Source: Sphingobacterium sp. SGR-19
GTDB taxonomy: Bacteria; Bacteroidota; Bacteroidia; Sphingobacteriales; Sphingobacteriaceae
DNA: 64,000 nt
Reading direction: 5' to 3'
Assembly: GCF_011043555.1 (NCBI RefSeq)
Contig: NZ_JAAKGS010000001.1
Coordinates: forward strand, 682,001 to 746,000
Positions 1 through 8,034 of this stretch are shown here, piece by piece; position 1 is the first letter of the stretch; each line of letters begins with the position of its first letter. The notes under the pieces were generated by a model. That model was not told the DNA's origin and ran no database searches. It was given only the letters and a program-made list of their open reading frames with translations. Position numbers and translations under genes: made by a program.

Positions 1-1290
1 TTGGAACAACGCATAGTCTTGATTGGGAGCTTTGCTGTTGATCAGCTGGTCATAGTATCGGTTGGCTCGGTTGTAATTGCGCATGGACAAATATGAATCG
101 CCCAAACGTGCGATCACGTCATGACGTACACTTTCGTCTACTGAACTTCCATCCATAGCCAAAAAGCGCTCAAAATAGTCTGCCGCCATGCCAAAGCTGT
201 TATTGCGAAACGCCGCATAAGCTAGTCCATAATTTGCATAATTATATACTTTAGTGTTTCGTGCGGCGGGCAATCGAAGGAACCGGGAAAAGTTCTCCAC
301 CGCTTCCCTGTATTTGCGCACTTCATACATCGCCTCCGCTTTCCAGTACGTGGCCAATGCCGCCATTTCTGCATCAATCGGGAATTTTTCCGACCTCATG
401 AACATGGATATGCTATTTTCGAAGGCACGCTCGTTATAAAATTCCAACGCGCGATAGTACGTTACTTTTTGATAGGTCGAATTGCCCTCCTCCCCCCTGT
501 TGTTCATCGATTCCAACATACTTACCCCTGCATGGAAGTTACTCGTACCTAACAAAACCTCTGCCGATAGTGTTTCCACACTTTCTTGTTTTTGGCCACC
601 AGGATCACTGTTTGCATGTTCCCGAGCGAGATATTCGCGGAGGACTTCCTGGGCGACCTCAGCGGAGTCCAATTCATACAATATTTTGGCATAGTTAAAC
701 AGCGCATCCACTTTCAATACGGGATCGAGATCCAGTCTCGTCGCTTTGAGAAACGCATCTCGTGCACGTTGCTTATCACCGGTTTCTAAGGCGATATGGC
801 CTAAGGTAATTAGTGAGCCTTGATAAAAGGCATCGGAAGTTTCCAACGTCTCCAAAATAGAGCTCGCTCTGGGATATTCGCCTGCCCGATAAGCCAAATA
901 GCTGATCCGGTAATTATCGATATTGTTGCGTGAAGCGTTCGGATTTCGTTTCAGTAATTCATCGTTATAAGCTTGTTTATATCGGTTCCTTGCAAGATAT
1001 ATGGAGGTGGCAATCTTTCGCAACTCAATCTCAATTGCTCCCCGGTTGATACGCATATCCGGGCTCCGGCGGACCTTTACGGCATCGGCCAGCATCGGCC
1101 GGTAGTCACGCACGATATCAATGGAATCCATAACGGTAGCTTGCCTTTCGTGCCGTTGTTCACTAGGCTGTTGTTTCTCTTTCTGCTCTTTCTCATCTTG
1201 CTGCGCATACCCCGTAACCAGCAAAGCTGAAAAGACACCCGTAAGCAGGTATTTCAGGTAGTTATAGCCGATGCTTTCTTTCAATATCAT
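1..1290 (-). CDS. TPR-repeat exported protein, C-terminus cut by window edge
   Basis: An uninterrupted frame of 430 codons runs from an ATG at 1288-1290 (minus strand) off the left edge, so the protein is partial at its C-terminus. It begins with a signal peptide (YLLTGVFSALLVTGYAQQ), then a charged Gln/Glu/Lys linker. A block follows near residues 55-80 containing DIVRDYRPMLADAV and RRSPDM, and then helical TPR-type repeats run to the edge. This N-terminal block resembles one I associate with exported Bacteroidota TPR proteins encoded next to outer-membrane porin-like proteins, so a cell-envelope scaffolding role is likely; that is inference. The next gene downstream is outside the window. 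A TAGTTTTG -7 element lies about 85 nt upstream. Confidence 0.7.
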   Translation of the reverse strand, partial: MILKESIGYNYLKYLLTGVFSALLVTGYAQQDEKEQKEKQQPSEQRHERQATVMDSIDIVRDYRPMLADAVKVRRSPDMRINRGAIEIELRKIATSIYLARNRYKQAYNDELLKRNPNASRNNIDNYRISYLAYRAGEYPRASSILETLETSDAFYQGSLITLGHIALETGDKQRARDAFLKATRLDLDPVLKVDALFNYAKILYELDSAEVAQEVLREYLAREHANSDPGGQKQESVETLSAEVLLGTSNFHAGVSMLESMNNRGEEGNSTYQKVTYYRALEFYNERAFENSISMFMRSEKFPIDAEMAALATYWKAEAMYEVRKYREAVENFSRFLRLPAARNTKVYNYANYGLAYAAFRNNSFGMAADYFERFLAMDGSSVDESVRHDVIARLGDSYLSMRNYNRANRYYDQLINSKAPNQDYALFQ

Positions 1291-1373
1291 TGTTCGTCCG
1301 TGTTTCTGAGTTTTTTCCAAACGTTCCTTTGCCGAGGAGATAATATTGTAATCTTTCCCTAACTAGCTATAGC

Positions 1374-1381
1374 CAAAACTA
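1374..1381 (-). promoter_or_regulatory. Candidate -7 element for the TPR gene
   Basis: Read on the minus strand the site is TAGTTTTG, matching the Bacteroidota consensus TAnnTTTG. No clear -33 TTTG sits 19-20 nt further upstream, so the call is weak. The region between the TPR gene (starts 1290) and the AraC-type gene (starts about 1613) is otherwise AT-rich with no recognised gene. Confidence 0.3.
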
Positions 1382-1480
1382 AAGAATTCCAACCACAATT
1401 ATGTAAATCGTCAGGAAAAAATTGGACGCTAAAAGGTAATTATACGTCATATACAAAAACCAAATGATTCAATTTCACCT

Positions 1481-1488
1481 TACTTTTG
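1481..1488 (+). promoter_or_regulatory. Candidate -7 element for the AraC-type regulator
   Basis: TACTTTTG matches TAnnTTTG on the plus strand. If used, the transcript begins near 1494 and has a leader of about 120 nt before the preferred ATG at 1613. No convincing -33 element is visible. Confidence 0.3.
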
Positions 1489-1612
1489 ATTGTATTCTAT
1501 ATAATTACTATTTTTTGTAATTTTATTGAATGGACAAACAATCAAATCACACCATTGCATCGCAAACTATTCAAAACAGATCAATGACATTAAAATCAAT
1601 ATTTACCATAAG

Positions 1613-2479
1613 ATGGTGGGCTGGTGCCACCCTATTGTGATAAAAACCGTTATGCACAGAGGTATCAGGATCCATGATCGCAAGTATTCTGGAAGTGAGA
1701 TAATAATAAATGATGCTTATTATTATGTACTAATACTAAAACAGGTAAAGAGGGTAGCAATCAATGTAGTGAATTATAAGATTTCGGACTGTTGCATTTT
1801 ATTTCTATCACCATTCCAATTAGCAAAATTTCAAATAAATGAACATTCAAAGGTTAGCATATTGGAATTCCATGCAGATTTTTATTGTATTGAGTATCAC
1901 AAAAAAGAAGTCGCATGTAATGGTGTATTGTTTAACAATATTTTTGAACAACCGTTTATTCATGCGTCTCCAAATTTTAGGGACGAAATGTATACGTTAT
2001 TTGAGCGAATAGCACGCCTTCAAATATCGAATGAATCATATGATTCATCAATCATGAAATCTTACTTACAGCTCATTTTAGCGATTTGTAATAAAGAAAT
2101 GCTTCTTCAGCGTAAAGTATATTCGAGCTCCGCAGTGCATTCTTTATCCGAATTTAGAGATTTAATTAACGAAAATTTCATTCAGCACCGAACAGTACAA
2201 TTTTATGCAGATTATTACAAAATGAGCATAGCAACTTTCAGCAAACGAGTTAAGACAGAGTATAGCAAGTCGCCTCTGGAACTAATACAGGAGCGATTGA
2301 TTTTAGAAGCAAAGAAACTTTTGCATCTAACCTACAAAAGTGTAAAAGAAGTAGCATCCGAATTAGAGTTTCATGATGCGTTTTACTTTAGCAGATTCTT
2401 TAAGAAACATGTAGGGGTGTCACCTAAAAAGTTTAGAAATGAAGTAGGGATAGCAGAAATAGCAAAAAAGTCCATATAA
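1613..2479 (+). CDS. AraC-family transcriptional regulator
   Basis: Likely 288-aa DNA-binding transcription factor. The last ~90 residues contain the two helix-turn-helix motifs of the AraC/XylS family; the second carries the family signature (VKEVASELEFHDAFYFSRFF, then GVSPKKFR). The N-terminal ~190 residues are an effector or dimerisation domain that I cannot assign. The frame is open back to a TTG at 1526, but ATG 1613 gives the usual family length. A separate 36-codon frame (ATG 1530 to TGA 1640) overlaps this start. Base composition is more AT-rich than later genes. The gene directly downstream encodes a DUF417 membrane protein that has its own -7 element, and may be its target. Confidence 0.85.
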   Translation: MVGWCHPIVIKTVMHRGIRIHDRKYSGSEIIINDAYYYVLILKQVKRVAINVVNYKISDCCILFLSPFQLAKFQINEHSKVSILEFHADFYCIEYHKKEVACNGVLFNNIFEQPFIHASPNFRDEMYTLFERIARLQISNESYDSSIMKSYLQLILAICNKEMLLQRKVYSSSAVHSLSEFRDLINENFIQHRTVQFYADYYKMSIATFSKRVKTEYSKSPLELIQERLILEAKKLLHLTYKSVKEVASELEFHDAFYFSRFFKKHVGVSPKKFRNEVGIAEIAKKSI

Positions 2480-2523
2480 TATACGAAGTTGTCCATTTTT
2501 ATTAGTTTGGATTAAACATACTT

Positions 2524-2531
2524 TAGCTTTG
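2524..2531 (+). promoter_or_regulatory. -7 element for the DUF417 gene
   Basis: TAGCTTTG matches TAnnTTTG. A TTTG lies at 2506-2509, slightly closer (14 nt) than the usual spacing. The predicted transcript start near 2537 rules out the upstream TTG at 2542 as the favoured start and supports ATG 2551. Confidence 0.5.
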
Positions 2532-2550
2532 TGCAAATTATTTGGTAAAG

Positions 2551-3192
2551 ATGAAAACTTTGTTAGTATTTTTCGGGCGTTCAAACGCATATTTTATTAA
2601 TTTCTTACGTATATCAATTTTTGTCGTAACCGCATGGATTGGGGGGTTAAAAGCTTTCCAGTATGAAGCAGATGGTATTGTCCCATTTGTTATTAACAGT
2701 CCATTTTTGAGTTTCTTTTATACGAAATCAGAAGCGATGGAAAGTAATAAAGATGGGATATTAATAAAACAATATCAACTGCATAAAAACCCAGAGGGTT
2801 TAGTCGTCCGCAAGAATATTGAATGGCACAAAGAAAATGGTACATATGTGTTCTCTTACGGACTAGGAACAGTAATTTGTGTGATAGGTATTCTAGTTCT
2901 GCTTGGCATATGGTTCCCTAAGATTGGATTTTGGGGAGGGATATTAACCTTTGGGATGTCAATTGTTACGCTTTCATTTTTGATTACCACCCCGGAAGTT
3001 TATGTACCCAATTTAGGCGGAGATTTTCCAACACCGCAATTTGGGTTTCCTTATTTATCAGGTGCAGGGCGTTTGGTTTTAAAAGACATCATAATGATGG
3101 CTGCGGCATTAATTATTGTATCAGATTCAGCTCGAAAATGGTTGAAAATGATTAAAACTATTGACAGAACTGCGCGACATACTGGATCATAA
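2551..3192 (+). CDS. DUF417 (YkgB/RclC-like) inner-membrane protein
   Basis: 213-aa membrane protein with about four hydrophobic segments: near residues 15-35 and 45-65, then 100-145 and 170-195. The pattern ARISIF/WIGGLKAFQYEADGIVPFVINSPF and the C-terminal GFPYLSGAGRLVLKDI block match the DUF417 family, which includes E. coli YkgB/RclC. In E. coli rclC belongs to a reactive-chlorine resistance regulon controlled by the AraC-type RclR. The AraC-type gene just upstream makes an analogous stress unit plausible, but this is inference, since no RclA/RclB homologue is present here. ATG 2551 is preferred over TTG 2542 because of the promoter position. Confidence 0.8.
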   Translation: MKTLLVFFGRSNAYFINFLRISIFVVTAWIGGLKAFQYEADGIVPFVINSPFLSFFYTKSEAMESNKDGILIKQYQLHKNPEGLVVRKNIEWHKENGTYVFSYGLGTVICVIGILVLLGIWFPKIGFWGGILTFGMSIVTLSFLITTPEVYVPNLGGDFPTPQFGFPYLSGAGRLVLKDIIMMAAALIIVSDSARKWLKMIKTIDRTARHTGS

Positions 3193-3217
3193 GCAGAAGA
3201 AATGGACGAACAACCAT

Positions 3218-3676
3218 TTACTTCTCAGCAATTTCTTTTAGCTTGTCCAAGGCTTTGGGATAAATGCCGTTGAAATAATCGAAATATTCGTCGGTCGTGT
3301 CCATATCTACTGTTACGGTTGTGATGTCTTTATTCTCCCGAAAGCTGTAGTTTTCATATCCACCTGCCCATTTTTCCACTTGCTCACCCGTAGTTACTTC
3401 GGTATCACCATCCAAAAAGCCATAGTGACGAATGGAAACAAACTCAGCGGGTCTATGTTCGGCGATCTCCGAAACCATTCCACCTTTTTCGCCATTTTCA
3501 TCTGTGCCAACGAAATGGATTTTACTCCCTTTGTCCCAACTTCCTTCATAAGTGGAAGTAGGATTAAATGCCGACGTCCAGTGCTCGTAAGTCGACTTAT
3601 CATTTAAACCCAACATCGCTTCATATACCTTTTGAGCTGATGCGTTAATTTCTTTGGAGAATTGTAGTTTTTTCAT
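3218..3676 (-). CDS. SRPBCC / AHSA1-type domain protein
   Basis: 152-aa soluble protein of the START/Bet v 1-like (SRPBCC) superfamily, related to the Aha1 C-terminal domain. The start (FSKEINASAQKVYEAMLG) followed by YEHWTSAFNPTSTYEGSWDKGSKIHF is the family opening; the C-terminal helix (YFDYFNGIYPKALDKLKEIAEK) is also typical. These proteins bind hydrophobic ligands in a central cavity, but the specific ligand or partner cannot be told. It is convergent with the DUF417 gene and appears monocistronic. Confidence 0.8.
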   Translation of the reverse strand: MKKLQFSKEINASAQKVYEAMLGLNDKSTYEHWTSAFNPTSTYEGSWDKGSKIHFVGTDENGEKGGMVSEIAEHRPAEFVSIRHYGFLDGDTEVTTGEQVEKWAGGYENYSFRENKDITTVTVDMDTTDEYFDYFNGIYPKALDKLKEIAEK

Positions 3677-3891
3677 TGCTTTATATTTCTAGTTATTAAC
3701 CAGGTTTCTTAACTATCTACTATTTACAAGTATATGAAGATTTCTCTTACTTAAAATTGCCCCAAGGCAAGAAATGTGAGTAAGTTTACCTTGCGTATGT
3801 TGTCCGTCGATAAATATTTTAGCGGGGATGGCGTATAAATGACATACATGTTCGTAACTTGTACTCGACTTTTTCTAAGTATAAGTAAAAT

Positions 3892-5385
3892 ATGATCATT
3901 GGTTTAGATATTGGAACATCATCAACAAAAGCGATCGCATTTGATCGAGCAGGCACAATTATTACGCAATTTAGCGTGACATACCCTATTTTATCCCCGC
4001 AAAGTGGCTTTTATGAACAAAATCCACTCCAAATCTATGAGGCTTGCGTACGCGCAGTGTCAGAGGTGATGGATGCTTTGAAGAATAGTAACCAGGAGCA
4101 TCGTCTAAAGGGTATAGCTTTGAGTAGCGCTATGCATGGCGTAATCGCGGTGGATGATATGGGCACTCCTCTTACAAATTGCATTATTTGGGCTGATACG
4201 CGTAGTCAAGATATTGCGGATAAGTTAAAAGGAACGTCTGCAGGCCATCAGCTATTCCGAGAAACAGGTACGCCCATACACCCGATGTCTCCTTTGTGCA
4301 AGTTAATTTGGATGAATAAGCATATGCCAAATATCTGTCAAAAGACACATAAGTTTATAGGTATAAAAGAATACATCTTTTTTCAACTGTTCGGAACCTA
4401 TGTTGTAGACTATTCTATCGCTTCGGCAACAGGTTTATTAGATATCCATAGCATGCATTGGAGCGAACTAGCGCTTTCAAAGGCAGGAATAACGGAAAAA
4501 CAATTATCTTCACTAGTTTCTGTTGATTATGTACTAACGGTAGATGATAAGGCGACAGCGTGTTTATGGGGAATTCCTATAGGCACGCCTTTCGTGATTG
4601 GTGCTAGCGACGGATGTCTCGCTAATTTAGGTGTCGATGCAACGACGCCTGGGATTGCCTCCGTGACAGTCGGTACCAGTGGAGCTATAAGAGTAGTGAC
4701 TGATCGTTCCAATACAGACTCCAAAGAGCGGGTTTTCAGTTATATCCTTCGTCCTGGTGAATTTGTGGTAGGTGGTGCGATTAACAATGCCGGAGTCGTG
4801 CGAAAATGGTTTATGGAGCAATTTATGTCCGAATTCACTCAACTATCCCTAGGAATGGATTCCGCAGCTTTATTTGATGACGAAGTCAGATCTGTCGCTC
4901 CTGGATCGGACGGGCTAATATTTCTACCTTATGTTACGGGAGAACGTGCGCCGTATTGGGATGCAAAGGCAAAAGGTGTTTATTTTGGCATCCAGCTTCA
5001 GCATAGTAGAGCACACTTTGCACGCGCAATGATTGAAGGGATGCTATTTTCGTTGTTGAGTGTTGGAATTGCACTGGAAGAAACGACACAGCGTATAGAA
5101 ATTATTTATGCGAGTGGTGGCCTAGCACGTTCCGTGTTGTGGGTTCAAATGCTGGCCGACATATTTAACAAACCGGTGTATGTGAAAGAGAATGTAGAAA
5201 GTTCGGCATGGGGAGCTGCTATCATAGGAATGGAAGCATTTGGCATTAGGAGAGCATATCTATCGACACATACAGTTGATACGCACAGCACACAATATCT
5301 TCCAGATGCGCATAACCACCACATTTACATGGAGAACTTTCGGAAATTTGAACGTCTCTACTTCAAATTGAAGGAAGAGTTTTAA
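3892..5385 (+). CDS. gntK: Gluconokinase (FGGY family)
   Basis: 497-aa sugar kinase that phosphorylates D-gluconate to 6-phosphogluconate with ATP in the cytoplasm. The N-terminus (MIIGLDIGTSSTKAIAFD) is the FGGY phosphate-binding motif; MHGV, the TRSQD block and ASDG (probable catalytic base Asp240) follow, and the C-terminal ATPase half has ASGGLARS. The gluconate rather than xylulose assignment rests on GTPIHPMSPLCKLIWM, which resembles FGGY gluconokinases, and on the gluconate permease 13 nt downstream. It is an FGGY protein, unrelated to the small P-loop GntK of E. coli. No dedicated regulator adjoins the pair. Confidence 0.88.
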   Translation: MIIGLDIGTSSTKAIAFDRAGTIITQFSVTYPILSPQSGFYEQNPLQIYEACVRAVSEVMDALKNSNQEHRLKGIALSSAMHGVIAVDDMGTPLTNCIIWADTRSQDIADKLKGTSAGHQLFRETGTPIHPMSPLCKLIWMNKHMPNICQKTHKFIGIKEYIFFQLFGTYVVDYSIASATGLLDIHSMHWSELALSKAGITEKQLSSLVSVDYVLTVDDKATACLWGIPIGTPFVIGASDGCLANLGVDATTPGIASVTVGTSGAIRVVTDRSNTDSKERVFSYILRPGEFVVGGAINNAGVVRKWFMEQFMSEFTQLSLGMDSAALFDDEVRSVAPGSDGLIFLPYVTGERAPYWDAKAKGVYFGIQLQHSRAHFARAMIEGMLFSLLSVGIALEETTQRIEIIYASGGLARSVLWVQMLADIFNKPVYVKENVESSAWGAAIIGMEAFGIRRAYLSTHTVDTHSTQYLPDAHNHHIYMENFRKFERLYFKLKEEF

Positions 5386-5398
5386 AATCATTTTTATT

Positions 5399-6718
5399 AT
5401 GCCATTATTGATTGTTTTCGCTGGAATAGTTTTACTTCTACTATTGATAACAGTAGTTAAGCTCAATTCGATCATTTCTTTACTAATTACGTCGATAGCC
5501 GTTGGTTTCGCTATGGGAATGGATGGAACCTCTATTATGAAATCTGTGGAGGTTGGCGTGAGTAGCACAATGGGCCAGTTGGCTTTAATACTTGCCTTCG
5601 GTGCAATTTTAGGAAGGTTGTTAGCTGATGGTGGAGCAGCCCAAAAGATAACCGATGTTTTGACAAGAGTATTTGGTGTGAGATATATACCTTGGGCTAT
5701 GGTGCTAACAGGATTTCTCGTAGGAATACCGCTTTTTTATAACGTAGGGTTCATCGTGTTGGTTCCGTTTGTTTTTATGGTGTGTCGATCGAACAAACTC
5801 CCGTTGCTATATGTAGGTATTCCCTTGCTAGCGGCACTGTCTGTAACACACGGCTACCTGCCACCGCATCCTGGGGCAACAGCTATTGCGATCATTTTTC
5901 AGGCAGATATTGGGTTAACGATGATCTATGGAATGATTGTCGCCGTACCAGCTATCATTATAAGTGGTCCAATTTTTGGACGATTCCTGAAATCTATACC
6001 TACCAATCCGCCCGAAGAATTATTCGCACCTCCATCTAAAGTCCAGACAGCTTATCCTGGATTTGCACTTAGTATTTTCACGGGATTGTTTCCGGTATTT
6101 CTCATAGCGCTGGGATCATTCGGACCTATGTTTCTTCCCGAAGACTCGCAATTTCTCCGGGTTATACGATTTTTAGGAGATCCTGTCTTTGCTTTACTTT
6201 TAGCGGCTTTACTAGCAATGTATACCATGGGAATAAGGCAGGGCAAGAGCATGAAGCAACAGGCTGAGAGCATTGAAGAAGCTCTCCGTGGTGTAACAAT
6301 GATACTGTTTATTATCGGGGCATCTGGTGTGTTCAAACAAGTGCTCGTGGACAGTGGCCTGGCGCAATATATCACGGAAATTACTGCTGACCTTACCCTC
6401 TCACCATTAGTTCTAGCCTGGGCAATTGCCGCTATTATACGTTTGGCCGTTGGATCAGCTACTGTGGCTGGCCTTACGACAGCCGGGATTATGCTACCGA
6501 TCCTGGAGTCTTCACACAGTAGTCCCGAACTTATGGTGCTGGCGACCGGAGCAGGAAGCCTCATGTTTTCGCATGTAAATGATACCGGTTTCTGGATGTT
6601 TAAAGAATATTTTGGCTTGACTATGCGGGATACTTTCCTATCGTGGTCCATTATGGAAACATTGGTTTCCGTTATCGGCTTATTTGGCGTTTTACTCCTT
6701 AACTGGCTTGTTGTCTAG
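5399..6718 (+). CDS. gntP: Gluconate:H+ symporter, GntP family
   Basis: 439-aa integral membrane permease with about 12-14 hydrophobic segments. GntP-family blocks are visible: GAILGRLLADGGAAQKIT near residue 70, the re-entrant-type PPHPGATAIAI near 155, VGSATVAGLTTAGIM near 350, and HVNDTGFWMFKEYFGLT near 395. The family imports gluconate or related aldonates by proton symport. It follows the kinase by 13 nt, so uptake and phosphorylation are probably co-transcribed, feeding 6-phosphogluconate into the pentose phosphate pathway. Confidence 0.92.
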   Translation: MPLLIVFAGIVLLLLLITVVKLNSIISLLITSIAVGFAMGMDGTSIMKSVEVGVSSTMGQLALILAFGAILGRLLADGGAAQKITDVLTRVFGVRYIPWAMVLTGFLVGIPLFYNVGFIVLVPFVFMVCRSNKLPLLYVGIPLLAALSVTHGYLPPHPGATAIAIIFQADIGLTMIYGMIVAVPAIIISGPIFGRFLKSIPTNPPEELFAPPSKVQTAYPGFALSIFTGLFPVFLIALGSFGPMFLPEDSQFLRVIRFLGDPVFALLLAALLAMYTMGIRQGKSMKQQAESIEEALRGVTMILFIIGASGVFKQVLVDSGLAQYITEITADLTLSPLVLAWAIAAIIRLAVGSATVAGLTTAGIMLPILESSHSSPELMVLATGAGSLMFSHVNDTGFWMFKEYFGLTMRDTFLSWSIMETLVSVIGLFGVLLLNWLVV

Positions 6719-6776
6719 CTAATTTTAAAAGAAAGATGAAGCTGATAAAGTATTTATCTATATATTCGTTCCTAAG

Positions 6777-7427
6777 ATGAAGCAAGCAGCAATTTTACTA
6801 GCGTTGGTATTTCAGGTATTATGCGTATGTGCACAAGACAGCATAGCGTATAGAGGGTTAACGATCCGTCATGGTGATCTTTTATTTGTTGGAGCACAGT
6901 CTGAAAATCTCTCCGGTGCTATCAACCGCGTCACACAACGGACAAACAATACTTCTTTCGATCATATAGGCCTCATCGAAATAGCGCACGGACAACCCTA
7001 CATACTCCACGCAAGTAGTAAGAAAGGATCTGTAAAGGAACCTTTGGATAGTTTAATAAAAATCGATCATGAAGCTACAAGGCTATTTGCCATATATCGC
7101 ATTGATAGCATTTACCAAAATGCTATCCCTAAGGCAATAGAAACGGCACACCAACTGTTGGGTAAGCCTTACAATTGGAGCTATACGCTAAATGACAGTT
7201 CGTATTACTGTTCAGACTTTGTGGAAAGAGCTTTTCGACACATCAGGTTATTTAAACTAGAACCCATGACATTTAAGGATCCAAAGACGGGTGATTTTGA
7301 TGAGTTTTGGATAAATTTCTACGCAAATCAGGGTCGAGAAATACCAGAAGGCGAATTAGGATGTAACCCTAATGGCATGGCGGCCAGCCCTCATATTTAT
7401 CATGTCGGTTCTTTTCATGTTTTGTAA
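6777..7427 (+). CDS. Exported YiiX/YaeF-like permuted papain-fold cysteine hydrolase
   Basis: 216-aa secreted protein with a signal peptide (ILLALVFQVLCVCAQ) and a permuted NlpC/P60-like (YiiX/YebB) fold. The family markers are in order: RHGDLLFV, then SFDHIGL with the catalytic His, and later YYCSDFVERAF with the catalytic Cys. Members cleave amide or thioester-type bonds in peptidoglycan or lipids; the substrate here is not evident. It lies 58 nt after gntP, perhaps by read-through rather than functional linkage, as nothing ties it to gluconate. It is convergent with the glyoxalase-fold gene. Confidence 0.82.
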   Translation: MKQAAILLALVFQVLCVCAQDSIAYRGLTIRHGDLLFVGAQSENLSGAINRVTQRTNNTSFDHIGLIEIAHGQPYILHASSKKGSVKEPLDSLIKIDHEATRLFAIYRIDSIYQNAIPKAIETAHQLLGKPYNWSYTLNDSSYYCSDFVERAFRHIRLFKLEPMTFKDPKTGDFDEFWINFYANQGREIPEGELGCNPNGMAASPHIYHVGSFHVL

Positions 7428-7438
7428 CAAACATTACG

Positions 7439-7464
7439 AGAGGAATATTTTTTATTATTCCTCT
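7439..7464. terminator. Hairpin between convergent genes
   Basis: Perfect 9-bp inverted repeat AGAGGAATA / TATTCCTCT with an 8-nt T-rich loop, between the converging YiiX-like (ends 7427) and glyoxalase-fold (ends 7455) genes. It overlaps the 3' end of the latter. There is no long T-run after the stem, so termination is only suggested. Confidence 0.4.
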
Positions 7465-7871
7465 TGTTCAGCTGGGATTTTTGACATATCCATATAGAAA
7501 ATCTCCCAAGTGTGTCCATCCGGGTCTTCAATCGTACGCTGTTGCATAAAGCCATAATCTTTCATTTCGCTGGGCTCCACTCCTCCTGCATTCAATCCAT
7601 TTGTCACAATATTATTGACCTCGTCAACACTGTCGACCGATAACGAAAAAAGTCCCGCGACATTATTTTTTGTGTCTGCGATAGGTTTGGTCGCAAACGT
7701 CGCAAATTTTTCGTGCGTTAAAAGCATCACAAAAATATGGTCACTCCATACCATACATTTACCACTTTCGTCCGAAAATTGAGGATTGTTTGTAAAACCC
7801 AATGCCGTATAAAATTCCATTGACTTTTGTAAGTCTCTTACCGCTAAATTAATAAAAACTTGTTTTGCCAT
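7455..7871 (-). CDS. VOC-superfamily (glyoxalase/bleomycin-resistance fold) protein
   Basis: 138-aa protein of the vicinal oxygen chelate fold: FINLAVRDLQKSMEFYTALGF opens the first beta-alpha-beta module, and the C-terminal half carries MQQRTIEDPDGHTWEIFYMD with the usual metal-ligand Glu. It is the DUF-type 'lactoylglutathione lyase-like' subgroup common in Bacteroidota, whose substrate is generally unknown. It is monocistronic as far as can be seen, with no clear promoter element upstream. Confidence 0.85.
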   Translation of the reverse strand: MAKQVFINLAVRDLQKSMEFYTALGFTNNPQFSDESGKCMVWSDHIFVMLLTHEKFATFATKPIADTKNNVAGLFSLSVDSVDEVNNIVTNGLNAGGVEPSEMKDYGFMQQRTIEDPDGHTWEIFYMDMSKIPAEQEE

Positions 7872-8034
7872 TTTTATTGATATTTAAATGTTAATGTTAT
7901 ATAGTAAGCCCGCTTTCTAGTGGCTGTCTGTTCCAAAATAAACCATATAAGTTTTCACAAGCTATTATATTTCAGATTTTGTCAGCTTGTCTTATGGCAA
8001 GAAATCCGAATCGGATATATTTTCAACCCCCTTG

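Noticed and set aside
3892..5385. Xylulokinase or glycerol kinase instead of gluconokinase
   Set aside because: The sequence blocks are of the gluconokinase subgroup, a gluconate permease follows, and a separate, better xylulokinase is in the xyl operon.
6052..6651. 199-codon minus-strand frame inside gntP
   Set aside because: It lies fully antisense to a well-recognised permease and has no domain signature; the low-complexity Ser/Ala/Ile composition is that of an antisense shadow.
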